A stretch of DNA of 64,000 nt from contig NZ_RAPY01000001.1 in the NCBI RefSeq assembly GCF_003610355.1, forward strand, positions 2,348,500-2,412,499, written 5' to 3'. A program made the position numbers and the translations under genes. Origin of the DNA: Sphingobacterium detergens (lineage in GTDB: Bacteria > Bacteroidota > Bacteroidia > Sphingobacteriales > Sphingobacteriaceae). The notes beneath the pieces were generated by a model. It worked only from the letters and a program-made list of their open reading frames with translations. It was not told where the DNA came from and did no database searches. Positions 36,557 through 44,672 of this stretch are shown in pieces. Position 1 is the stretch's first letter. The number at the start of each line of letters is the position of its first letter.

Positions 36557-36778
36557 GTGAATAAACCTAAATATTTAGTAAAGAAACGAAAGGGAAAACC
36601 TGTTCACCTAGCAGCCCTTACATTGGGTGGAGGACAGGAGAGTGTTTGTGGGTGGCTGAAAGACAAATACGGGTTAAGCTGGCAGGTTTCGCCTGAAAAT
36701 TGGGAGGAATTCAACAAAAGACCCGGCGCATTCAAAAAAATGATGGGAATGAAAAAGATCATTATTGCGGATTTCTAA
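36557..36778 (+). pseudogene. 5'-truncated PhnB/VOC-like gene
   Basis: The open frame of 73 codons begins at a GTG in unrelated sequence; from GGGQESVCGWLKDKYGLSW on it is nearly identical to the C-terminus of the intact protein at 41511. The N-terminal two-thirds of the fold is missing, so it should be non-functional. Presumably left by a recombination about 5 kb from the intact copy. Confidence 0.8.
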
Positions 36779-36780
36779 AA
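36611..36780. repeat. 170-bp direct repeat copy A (PhnB 3' end)
   Basis: It matches 41805-41974 over 170 bp without gaps, with roughly 14 mismatches by eye. It covers the last ~55 codons of the PhnB-like gene at 41511. Confidence 0.85.
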
Positions 36781-36797
36781 CTAGGTAACGACAAAAT

Positions 36798-37076
36798 CTA
36801 TGCTCCCTCCTTAAAATTCATCCTTAGCACCTGTTTCTCATTATTAAGCAGAAAAGAAAATAATTGGTCGGAGTTTTCAAATTTAATGGTATAATTATAT
36901 CCGCTGCTAGCCGCAGCAACAAAAGAAAAATATTGCATTAACCCCACATTTGCCACAAACTTCCGCATTCCCAGCGAAAACTTTTCTTTTGAAATTTTAG
37001 ATTGATATATAGCGGACGATCGCCTATAAATCTCATCTGATTTTTTTTCATTAAAAAATCTTTGAAACTCCTTCAT
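36798..37076 (-). CDS. Small protein of unknown function
   Basis: 92 residues, no signal peptide. Lys-rich N-terminal half (RFFNEKKSDEIYRRSS), then a central segment FVANVGLMQYFSFVAAAS and IKFENSDQLFSFLL. No family recognised; it could be a periplasmic DUF fragment. It is convergent with the truncated PhnB copy, and sits next to a short frame (37116-37200) that may be a remnant. Real expression is uncertain. Confidence 0.5.
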   Translation of the reverse strand: MKEFQRFFNEKKSDEIYRRSSAIYQSKISKEKFSLGMRKFVANVGLMQYFSFVAAASSGYNYTIKFENSDQLFSFLLNNEKQVLRMNFKEGA

Positions 37077-37431
37077 AAAATAATCGTAAAGGTTAATGGC
37101 ATACGTATCGTCTCATTAGTCCTGCAATTCCGCACTCTCAGGAGCATACATCCAGCCTTTAAAATCTGTTGTTATCCGCCCATTAACTTCGATTGTCACA
37201 ATTATCCTTTTCTAGTTTATGAATTCTAAAATAGAGAGAATTATACTTTTCTCCGGCATATTCTGCGAAGCGGACAATAGCAAATAAAAAAACATCCTGT
37301 TATTCGTCTATTGATCATAAGACAGGCAAGGAGTTGATTCAATTTTGTCAGCAAATAGATCTGACACCATAAGAGGTGGATTTTATAAAAATCCAAAACA
37401 TTCTGTCTGCGATTCTGCTTATAGATATAAT
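37077..37431. other. Gene-free stretch before the AI-2E permease
   Basis: 355 bp with only short frames, including about 28 reverse-strand codons ending at 37116 that may be a decayed gene end. It probably includes the permease promoter. Confidence 0.45.
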
Positions 37432-38709
37432 ATGGAAAATAACGACAACAAAAAGCCTTATTCTTTTGAATTGGCATCGAGCTTATTAGCTTTGACACTT
37501 ATCCTCGCTCTTATGTATGTCACACAGGGCGTATTGCTTCCAGTAATATTTTCCATATTAATAGCAATTTCGCTCTATCCTCTTGCTCGCTTATTTGAAA
37601 AAGTACGTCTTGGAAAAGCCTTTGCAGCTATTTTAGCAGTTATTGTATCCATCGCCGTAATTTCCGGATTAGCTTGGTTTATTGTTTATGAAAGTATCAT
37701 CATTAGCAAGGATGCTTCTGCTATTACCCAAAACGTAATGGTAGTATTGGAAAGTGGGCAAAAATGGCTCGAAACGACCTTTGGTATTGAACGGACAGAA
37801 GTGGTCGAAAAATTACACGAACAAACCAATAAAACAATGGAAAATGCAGGCAGTATGTTATCAAGCACTTTCGGTTCTATCGGCAATATATTAGCAAGTG
37901 CAATTCTGGTCCCGCTTCTGAGTTTTTTCTTATTGTATTACCGCGATTTCTTTCGTGAATTTTTCTTTAAAGCTTTTAGATCCTCACCACAACATAAAGT
38001 GAACGAAGTATTGAATAAAATTTACAATGTCGTACAGAGTTACCTTGTTGGATTGATCACAGTAATGGGTATTGTAGCGGTCTTAAATACACTGGGATTA
38101 ATGGCGTTAGGGATTGACTATGCATGGTTCTTTGGCTCATTAGCATCCTTATTAATGCTCTTACCTTATATCGGTATTGCTATCGGATCTATCCTGCCTG
38201 CGCTTTTCGCCCTGGCAATAAAAGATAGTGCCTGGTATGCTATAGGCGTAATAGCCTGGTTTCAAGTGGTACAATTTTTAGAAGGCAATATTATTACACC
38301 TAATATCGTGGGCAGCAAAGTCAGCATTAATCCCCTGATGGCAATTATCGGTATTCTTTTAAGTGGAATGCTTTTTGGGCTAGCTGGATTAATCATCGCT
38401 TTACCCCTCATAGCAACCCTCAAGGTTATATTTGACGCAAACCCAAATATGGAGGCCATAGGTTTCTTGATCGGCGAACCTGAAAAAGATCATCTCAAAC
38501 GAAATTCTACACAGCAACTCCTAATGAAATGGGGTATTGTCAAAATGCCCAAAAATAATAAGAATATTAAAATGGATGTCGATGTACACATTGAAAATAA
38601 AAGCTCCGGTACATCCAATTCAAAAATTTCCTACACCGAAATCAATGAGTCTGAAGAAATCCCCTATAAGGATCTATCGAAAGATGAAGACAACGAAGAT
38701 CATAAATAA
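37432..38709 (+). CDS. AI-2E family transporter (YdiK/PerM-like permease)
   Basis: 425 residues from the ATG at 37432 (MENNDNKKPYSFELA); an upstream TTG at 37345 would add 29 non-hydrophobic residues and is unlikely. About seven or eight transmembrane helices occur, in the usual 3+4 grouping around a soluble loop. Family signatures include the PYIGIAIGSILPALFAL region and an EGNIITPNIVGSKVSINPL motif. The C-terminal ~70 residues are an acidic, hydrophilic tail. Members were named for AI-2 export but act more generally, so the substrate is unknown. Confidence 0.93.
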   Translation: MENNDNKKPYSFELASSLLALTLILALMYVTQGVLLPVIFSILIAISLYPLARLFEKVRLGKAFAAILAVIVSIAVISGLAWFIVYESIIISKDASAITQNVMVVLESGQKWLETTFGIERTEVVEKLHEQTNKTMENAGSMLSSTFGSIGNILASAILVPLLSFFLLYYRDFFREFFFKAFRSSPQHKVNEVLNKIYNVVQSYLVGLITVMGIVAVLNTLGLMALGIDYAWFFGSLASLLMLLPYIGIAIGSILPALFALAIKDSAWYAIGVIAWFQVVQFLEGNIITPNIVGSKVSINPLMAIIGILLSGMLFGLAGLIIALPLIATLKVIFDANPNMEAIGFLIGEPEKDHLKRNSTQQLLMKWGIVKMPKNNKNIKMDVDVHIENKSSGTSNSKISYTEINESEEIPYKDLSKDEDNEDHK

Positions 38710-39072
38710 TCCAATAAATCCACATCCGAAATCCATCATCGCGTTGAGGGTCATATTGAAATGGGTGCAAACAACAACTGACTTGTCAATTGCCTGCTTT
38801 TAAAGCATTAAAATTATGTTCGTTTCCCTCGGAATCTCTAATGAAAGCTTGATTACGGCCTGACACAATAGAATTGGATCCATTTCATTATTAAAATCTA
38901 AAATTATGAAACGATCTGCGTCTATTTATTGTTATTCAAGCAAATTGCTATTAAATAAAATTATAAGAGACCATCACAATCCTATTAGTACTCATTTGAG
39001 AAATTAGCATTTGTCATCATGGTCTTCAGGTAAGAATAAGCGCACTAGTCAAACAAATAAACAATACGAGAT
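38710..39072. other. Intergenic stretch with a possible VOC remnant
   Basis: 363 bp. About 33 reverse-strand codons at 38786-38884 read as SGRNQAFIRDSEGNEHNF, similar to the end of a glyoxalase/VOC domain, with a stop just upstream. Otherwise no gene is seen. Confidence 0.4.
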
Positions 39073-40245
39073 ATGACATTCCAGAATAAGACAAATCAAC
39101 GGAACAAAAAATATACCGACATAGGCGAGATCAATTCTAGCCAAAGAATTCTGGAAACGATGTGTAATCATATCCAAATGAGGTACGGCTTGATACGTAA
39201 AAAAAAAGGTAATAAATGGGAAAATTGCTGTGTTTATGACTACCAATCTCAACAGATCATCGTTCAAGATAGTGATATCTATGTGAAAATCTATCAGGAA
39301 ATAAGAAAAGGTTTGGAACCAATTTATATTGACAATATAGACCGATGTGCAAAACAGCAATGGGGTGAACTCCTTCAGGAATTTGGATTAAAAAGCTACA
39401 TTTCCTATCCCATACTCAATAAAAATAAAATTATTGTTGGCCACTTAAGTTTTATGAACGATAAACCAGTTGAGTTTGACCGCCCCAAATTGGAAACGCT
39501 ATTTCCATTCTGCGGTGATCTCATTGTTATTGATTTTAGCCATAAAAATGAAACGCAGCATCTCAAAAATATGCTCGAGCAGGAACGTATTTATTCCAAA
39601 AACAGAGATCTTATTTTATTTTCATTAGCCCATGACCTCAACAATCCCATTAGTATAATAAAATTATTATCTCAATATCTAGAGCAGAATCTAGAGAATG
39701 GAACACAAAAAATTCTGGCAAAAAAAATAGAAAATACTTCTAGCCGTATGAAAGGGGTAATAGATGATATTTTAGATTTTAGCAATACCCGGTTTGGTCG
39801 TAAGATTGAAAGTCTTACCGAGCTTGTGAGTATGGAGCAGTTAATCCAACAAATATTGTCCGAATTTGAAGTAATACATGACAGAAAGATCTTAACAACT
39901 CTGAGACTTCCCCTCAATGTGCACAGTGATAAAAACAAAATGGGACGTGCCTTTGTCAACCTCATTAGTAATGCGATAAAGCATGGGGCACCTCATAAAG
40001 AAATCGAAATAAGTGCTTTTATAGAAAAGGACAATTTTATTTTCAGCATAACAAATCACCTCTCAACCAGCCATCTACCAAATACTCCGGATCTATTTAA
40101 GCCATTCGTACGAGGTTTAGGTAGCAAGGGACTCGGTCTGGGACTGTATGTAAGCAAAGAAATAGCGAAATTTCATAAAGGGGATGTGGAAACAGTAAAA
40201 GAGGACACGAAAATCACCTTCAAACTCTGGATACCGATAAAATAA
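39073..40245 (+). CDS. GAF-domain sensor histidine kinase
   Basis: 390 residues, no transmembrane segment, so soluble. The N-terminal GAF-like domain (about 15-160) is followed by a HisKA region with FSLAHDLNNPISIIKLL (phosphoacceptor His near residue 192). The HATPase domain has GRAFVNLISNAIKHG and GLGLGLYVSKEIAKFH. No response-regulator gene is adjacent, so it is an orphan kinase. The GAF ligand is not evident. Confidence 0.93.
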   Translation: MTFQNKTNQRNKKYTDIGEINSSQRILETMCNHIQMRYGLIRKKKGNKWENCCVYDYQSQQIIVQDSDIYVKIYQEIRKGLEPIYIDNIDRCAKQQWGELLQEFGLKSYISYPILNKNKIIVGHLSFMNDKPVEFDRPKLETLFPFCGDLIVIDFSHKNETQHLKNMLEQERIYSKNRDLILFSLAHDLNNPISIIKLLSQYLEQNLENGTQKILAKKIENTSSRMKGVIDDILDFSNTRFGRKIESLTELVSMEQLIQQILSEFEVIHDRKILTTLRLPLNVHSDKNKMGRAFVNLISNAIKHGAPHKEIEISAFIEKDNFIFSITNHLSTSHLPNTPDLFKPFVRGLGSKGLGLGLYVSKEIAKFHKGDVETVKEDTKITFKLWIPIK

Positions 40246-40294
40246 TAGGTTTGTTGTCCAATGCAGTGTTAATCGAAATACAAAATCAGAAATT

Positions 40295-40693
40295 TTAAAT
40301 CGGGGATTTAGGTTGCAACAAATCCCATAGATTTCCGTACAGATCTTCGAAAACCGCAACCGTTCCATATTCATACTCAGCAGGAGGTCTTACAAAATTT
40401 ATACTTCTATCTTTCATTTTATTGTAATCCCTCCAAAAGTCATCTGTAAAAAGAAATAAAAAAACTCTTCCTCCAGTTTGATTTCCAACGCTTTTTAATT
40501 GTTCATGATTTGCAGCTTTTGCTAATAACAAACAACATTCATTTGAACCTGGAGGTGCTACAACGACCCACCTTTTATGCTCATCAAGTTTTGCATCTTC
40601 AATAAGACTAAAATCAAGTTTTTTCGTATAAAATTCAATTGCTTCGTCATAGTCTCCCACTACTAAAGCAATACGGGCAATGGATTGTTTCAT
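40295..40693 (-). CDS. VOC/glyoxalase-family protein
   Basis: 132 residues. Two beta-alpha-beta-beta-beta units: ARIALVVGDYDEAIEFYTKKLDF near residue 6 and a C-terminal VAVFEDLYGNLWDLL. A metal-ligand Glu-like position lies in the last strand. It may be a glyoxalase, bleomycin-resistance-like or dioxygenase protein; no substrate can be given. It is unrelated to the PhnB-type gene at 41511, though both belong to the VOC superfamily. Confidence 0.9.
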   Translation of the reverse strand: MKQSIARIALVVGDYDEAIEFYTKKLDFSLIEDAKLDEHKRWVVVAPPGSNECCLLLAKAANHEQLKSVGNQTGGRVFLFLFTDDFWRDYNKMKDRSINFVRPPAEYEYGTVAVFEDLYGNLWDLLQPKSPI

Positions 40694-40760
40694 AATCTGA
40701 TGGATTCTCGAAATTCAAAACATTCTTTTGCGTACCGCATACGGTATATCCACTCCATAC

Positions 40761-41297
40761 TTAAGTCTCTAAAATAGCATGACAGGATTCAACTTTGATC
40801 ATACCTTGCGTCGGGGTCATTTCTGACCATATCCAATTGAAATAGGATATCACCTGCTTAGCGGGAACCATTGGTCTGTCAGCTGTCGTATGTCCATCTG
40901 AAGCTACGGTGATAAAATAATCCCTTGTTAGCGCTGATTTTATCGTGGCATCCACACAGAAATCTGTAGCACATCCGGTCACGATCAGTTCCTTCACTCC
41001 CCTACGCTGCAATATCGTCTGAAGATCTGTTTTATAAAACGAATTATTCGTTGTCTTAGAAACAAATATATCTTCAGGACCTCTGATCAATTCAGGCAAT
41101 AAAGACCAATCTTCTGTACCAGGAAGGAAACAGTTCTCCTTTGTGCCATCATGTTGTATAAAAATAACCAGATTACCGCTCTTTCTGAACTGTTCAGAAA
41201 GTTTGTTTATCCGATCAATGACGCCAAAGGTATCATACCGCAGCGTATAGGGCTTAAAACTTCCCTGTTGCATATCTATAATCAGTAAGGCCTTCAT
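40761..41297 (-). CDS. Isochorismatase-family cysteine hydrolase
   Basis: 178 residues from the ATG at 41297, where MKALLIIDMQQGSF begins as family members do; a longer frame from 41339 is rejected. Asp of IDMQQG, Lys of SKTTNNSFY, and Cys in VTGCATDFCVDATI form the usual catalytic triad. Members hydrolyse nicotinamide, N-carbamoyl compounds or isochorismate. The substrate is not assigned. Confidence 0.93.
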   Translation of the reverse strand: MKALLIIDMQQGSFKPYTLRYDTFGVIDRINKLSEQFRKSGNLVIFIQHDGTKENCFLPGTEDWSLLPELIRGPEDIFVSKTTNNSFYKTDLQTILQRRGVKELIVTGCATDFCVDATIKSALTRDYFITVASDGHTTADRPMVPAKQVISYFNWIWSEMTPTQGMIKVESCHAILET

Positions 41298-41510
41298 CCT
41301 AAACTTGCTTAGCGATAATTTGAAGGATAAATATAACAAATGTTTATTATCAAACAGTATACTCGACCACGAACGAGATAAAATGCGTTATATATGCAGT
41401 TCTATTTCTTATCCTATGCCAAGTCGATCAAAGAACAAATCTTTTAAATTTGTAAGACAGCAACTTATCATAGTTCAAATAAGTAGATAATAACCAAAAA
41501 ATATAAAGCT

Positions 41511-41972
41511 ATGCAAAAGATAATTCCAAACCTATGGTTTGACAGCAACGCGCAGGAAGCCGCAGAATACTACCTATCGGTTTTCAAAGATGGAAAAATA
41601 ATCAATATTACGTATTACCCGAATTCTGAAGCCGAAGGGCTGGCTGATTTCCAGAAGGATTTTGCCGGAAAAGTGCTTACCGTAGAGTTTGAAATTTTGG
41701 GAATGCGTTTTATTGGGATCAATGCCGGACCGATATTCAAATTTAACGAGGCTATTTCGCTGATGATCCCCTGCAAAGACCAGACTGAAATAGACTACTA
41801 CTGGGCAGCACTGACATCGGGTGGAGGACAAGAGAGCGTTTGTGGATGGCTGAAAGACAAATACGGATTAAGCTGGCAGGTTTGTCCTGAAAATTGGGAA
41901 GAACTCAACAAAAGACCCGGCGCATTCAAAAAAATGATGGGAATGAAAAAGATCATTATTGCCGATTTCTAA
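41511..41972 (+). CDS. PhnB-like VOC superfamily protein
   Basis: 153 residues. PNLWFDSNAQEAAEYYLSVF at the start, the pattern FEILGMRFIGINAGPIFKFNEAISLMI, and DYYWAALTSGG in the middle. This is the family annotated PhnB or 3-demethylubiquinone-9 3-methyltransferase-like. Its biochemical role is poorly defined. Its 3' third is duplicated at 36611-36780 with no gaps, and a decayed relative lies at about 46775. Confidence 0.93.
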   Translation: MQKIIPNLWFDSNAQEAAEYYLSVFKDGKIINITYYPNSEAEGLADFQKDFAGKVLTVEFEILGMRFIGINAGPIFKFNEAISLMIPCKDQTEIDYYWAALTSGGGQESVCGWLKDKYGLSWQVCPENWEELNKRPGAFKKMMGMKKIIIADF

Positions 41973-41974
41973 AA
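41805..41974. repeat. 170-bp direct repeat copy B (intact PhnB 3' end)
   Basis: Partner of 36611-36780. Lies inside the functional gene. Confidence 0.85.
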
Positions 41975-42078
41975 ACAAGATGCTGATCGATCACGACCCA
42001 ACGATTCATAAATCTCATCAAGCGAATTGTAAATCTTTCCATAAGCAAGACGCAAATCTCTGTACATTTAAGTTTAAG

Positions 42079-42351
42079 ATGACTATGTTGAGAAATTATC
42101 AATTCAGTAAAAATCCGCTGCACTATGTTTATGCGCTGATCTGGCTGGGCGTGTTCATTACCTTTGCCTTTTACCTTTTCACAGGGAATATGTTCAGACC
42201 GGAAAACGGCAAGATCCATATCCTTGCAATTCTTATCGGTTGGGTGGTGCAATATCTCGGTTTAACACTGACTTGCCTGATCATCCTGCTTTTAGGAATA
42301 TACAAAGCCTTGCGAACTGTGTTGGATAAAAAAGAAATTGATTCCCTATAA
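42079..42351 (+). CDS. Small two-helix membrane protein of unknown function
   Basis: 90 residues from the ATG at 42079. Hydrophobic segments lie at about 18-34 (IWLGVFITFAFYLF) and 50-73 (IGWVVQYLGLTLTCLIILLLG), with an acidic C-terminal tail. An upstream frame from 41959 exists but overlaps the PhnB gene and reads like non-coding sequence. No family recognised. Confidence 0.6.
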   Translation: MTMLRNYQFSKNPLHYVYALIWLGVFITFAFYLFTGNMFRPENGKIHILAILIGWVVQYLGLTLTCLIILLLGIYKALRTVLDKKEIDSL

Positions 42352-42422
42352 TCTTTGTATAACATGACAACAGAATAATTCAAGTATAGCTGTATTCAGT
42401 TGAGCAATAATTTATTCAGAAA

Positions 42423-43220
42423 ATGGGATATAGAAGTTATTTATATCTGAGAAAAACCGGCAGAAATTTGTACCTCTTTGAGGCAAACAATTCATTGCCA
42501 TTTTTTTGGATTGCACTTATAGACAAAACAATATTAAAAAAATATTTTCAGGATTGGCAAAAGTCTCTAGCGGATCAAGAAGCCGGTAGTCAACAGAAAT
42601 TTGAACAATTTTCAGAACTTAATCCCAACAGTATTAGTTTAAGCGATCAAGCTTTAAATATAAACTCGTCAAAAAGCAGGATATTTTTACAAAAGCATTT
42701 TCCAGAAACAATTCCACTATTTGATGATTTTATTACGTATATCAAAGCTCAATTTGAAACCGATGACAAGCTTGAAATTGACATAACTCAATTGTCCGCA
42801 TTTTACAATTCGCTAAATAATTTCTATCATATAATTGAGAAGGAATTGAACGCAATAGAAGAAGATAATCCGGCCGACATTAAATTTTTAGTAATTGAAG
42901 ATCTTATCGGACAAGGAACTGGGTTTGCAATGAGTGAAAACAAAGAATTTTCGTCATTTTTGTCTTATCAGAAAGAACTCAACAACAGAAAAACCGCAGT
43001 CATTGTAGAAAAACAAAAATTCAACAAGAAATCATTAACTATTGCCATTATCTTATTTCTGTTATGTCCTGTTTTTTCAATAATTGCATACAAAATGTAT
43101 AAAGACGAAGGGCTTACAGCTATGATTGCATTGATAGGAATTTTAAATTTAGGGTTTTATTGTTTTTCGATTTGGTCTCTAAATAAAGAAATCAATAACT
43201 TTCTCGAAAAAAGGACTTGA
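42423..43220 (+). CDS. Unknown protein with C-terminal membrane hairpin
   Basis: 265 residues. About 200 hydrophilic residues (MGYRSYLYLRKTGRNLYLF at the start) end in two hydrophobic helices at about 205-223 and 233-252, a hairpin anchor. No domain recognised. AT-rich with many Asn/Lys codons compared with the Moco genes, which may indicate a horizontally acquired accessory gene. Confidence 0.72.
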   Translation: MGYRSYLYLRKTGRNLYLFEANNSLPFFWIALIDKTILKKYFQDWQKSLADQEAGSQQKFEQFSELNPNSISLSDQALNINSSKSRIFLQKHFPETIPLFDDFITYIKAQFETDDKLEIDITQLSAFYNSLNNFYHIIEKELNAIEEDNPADIKFLVIEDLIGQGTGFAMSENKEFSSFLSYQKELNNRKTAVIVEKQKFNKKSLTIAIILFLLCPVFSIIAYKMYKDEGLTAMIALIGILNLGFYCFSIWSLNKEINNFLEKRT

Positions 43221-43497
43221 CCTCATCATGAACGAAGAAGATAAACATACTTGTAAAAATCCTGACGATTCATATAAACAGAGCAAAATAGCATTGGTCT
43301 AGCAGAAAATTATCTGCATCCTGAGCTAATCTGCATACGATTATCTAAAGAGTTAGCACATAAAGTTATCAATGATATTGCGTACCTGATCAAACATTGC
43401 GAAAGAATAGAGTAATAAACTATATCCTTATGTTTTTGAAGGTAGTCAAGCGATATTTTTAAAAGTAGATCCAAGAAATATGGAGAGATTTTTAAAC

Positions 43498-43725
43498 TTA
43501 CGACACAGCAGATATTAAACTACCTTCACCTGATAAAAGTTGATCCACACATGCCCTGATCTCCTTGGGTAACATCAGATAAACTGGTATTTTTAAATTT
43601 TCTCTTTTCGCCTCCTTCTCAATAAAAATGTTTCTAAATCCTTCATTGAGCCATTTTCCTTCTTCTTCCAAATAGGCGCTATATCTATTATCCAAAATCT
43701 CAATAATGTTTTTGCCATTTTTCAT
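43498..43725 (-). CDS. Small protein of unknown function
   Basis: 75 residues, acidic N-terminal half (DNRYSAYLEEEGKWLNEG), then a basic stretch KEAKRENLKIP. No family recognised. 21 nt downstream of the HTH-like gene at 43747, so possibly cotranscribed. Confidence 0.45.
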   Translation of the reverse strand: MKNGKNIIEILDNRYSAYLEEEGKWLNEGFRNIFIEKEAKRENLKIPVYLMLPKEIRACVDQLLSGEGSLISAVS

Positions 43726-43746
43726 TTGTTCGGTTGTTTATTCTAT

Positions 43747-43992
43747 TTATTTATCGTCTTTTTTTCTCAAGTTACTGGACTCCTTAGCTGCTATTTTAGA
43801 ATTGTTAAATGCCAAGGCTTCTTTCTTTTCTTTTTGGATTTTTTTTAAATGTAGAATAATAGTGGAAGCGGGAACTTCATATTTCTCTACAGCCTCATTT
43901 AAAAATAAATAACCATTCATTATATCTGAAATTGCCCATTGGAGCCGTACTTTATTCGAGCTTCTCTTTTGATCATTATTTTTTTTTTCCAT
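43747..43992 (-). CDS. Small basic protein with a possible helix-turn-helix
   Basis: 81 residues, Lys-rich. QWAISDIMNGYLFLNEAVEKYEVPASTIILHLKK would be a plausible helix-turn-helix around residues 20-50 (only part quoted; AVEKYEVPASTI is the turn). It could be a small DNA-binding protein. No family assigned. Confidence 0.5.
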   Translation of the reverse strand: MEKKNNDQKRSSNKVRLQWAISDIMNGYLFLNEAVEKYEVPASTIILHLKKIQKEKKEALAFNNSKIAAKESSNLRKKDDK

Positions 43993-44459
43993 TGTAGTTT
44001 ATTTTGGTTTACAACTTATTATATACTTCAAATGATGAAATATCACTAACAAATGTGATTCTTTTTATAAGAAAAAATACGTTTTATCAGTCTCTCATTA
44101 CAGGCTTGTAGAATCGCAACCACAAACTGTAGCTTTATTTCTACATAGTTATGATTAAAATAAACTTACCCACACCCTAAATAATGAGCTATATTTAATA
44201 AAAGTGCAAACATACATGTATAAACATTAATATTTTTAATGAAAAAACATTAAAAATATCAAATATTGAAATATTTAGTGTAATGAAAAATATAGCAATT
44301 TGTAGCGATTCTACTACACGACTGTCATTCGATATCTACACACAAAACATAACACACTGTAAAACAATAATTTTTAACATTTTTGGATATAGTTTTGCTC
44401 ACGTATTCACGACTATGCCAAACAAGTTATAAATATCATTGAATAAATTTTTTTTAAGT
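43993..44459. other. AT-rich regulatory stretch before the fimbrillin pair
   Basis: 467 bp, very AT-rich. A -7 element TAGTTTTG at 44390-44397 (consensus TAnnTTTG) lies about 63 nt before the small peptide start. No gene seen. Confidence 0.5.
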
Positions 44460-44645
44460 ATGAAAAAACAACAAAAACGCACACCTTATGTGGAACCAAG
44501 AGTAACCGCTACGGTTGTTGAATTAGAACAGGGGATTGCTGCAGGATCGGCTTCGGTCAACCCAGGTGGCACGTCCAATCCTTCCAGTCCCAAAACTGAA
44601 GATTGGTTTGATAATGGATCTCAAAACACGGATTTTGATATTTAA
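44460..44645 (+). CDS. Small peptide upstream of the fimbrillin lipoprotein
   Basis: 61 residues from the ATG at 44460; a TTG at 44439 would add seven. KKQQKRTPYVEPRVTATVVELEQ, then GIAAGSASVNPGG and an acidic tail with DWFDNGSQNTDFDI. The pattern PxVxxxVVELExxIAAGSA occurs in short Bacteroidota peptides next to fimbrial genes, in my recollection. No signal peptide. It lies 27 nt before the fimbrillin-like gene. Function unknown. Confidence 0.7.
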   Translation: MKKQQKRTPYVEPRVTATVVELEQGIAAGSASVNPGGTSNPSSPKTEDWFDNGSQNTDFDI

Positions 44646-44672
44646 TGGTTCAGCTAATTAGAAAGACAAGAA

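Noticed and set aside
43238..43490. Short frames after the membrane-hairpin gene
   Set aside because: They might be a decayed gene, but the fragments of 24-33 codons show no family pattern.
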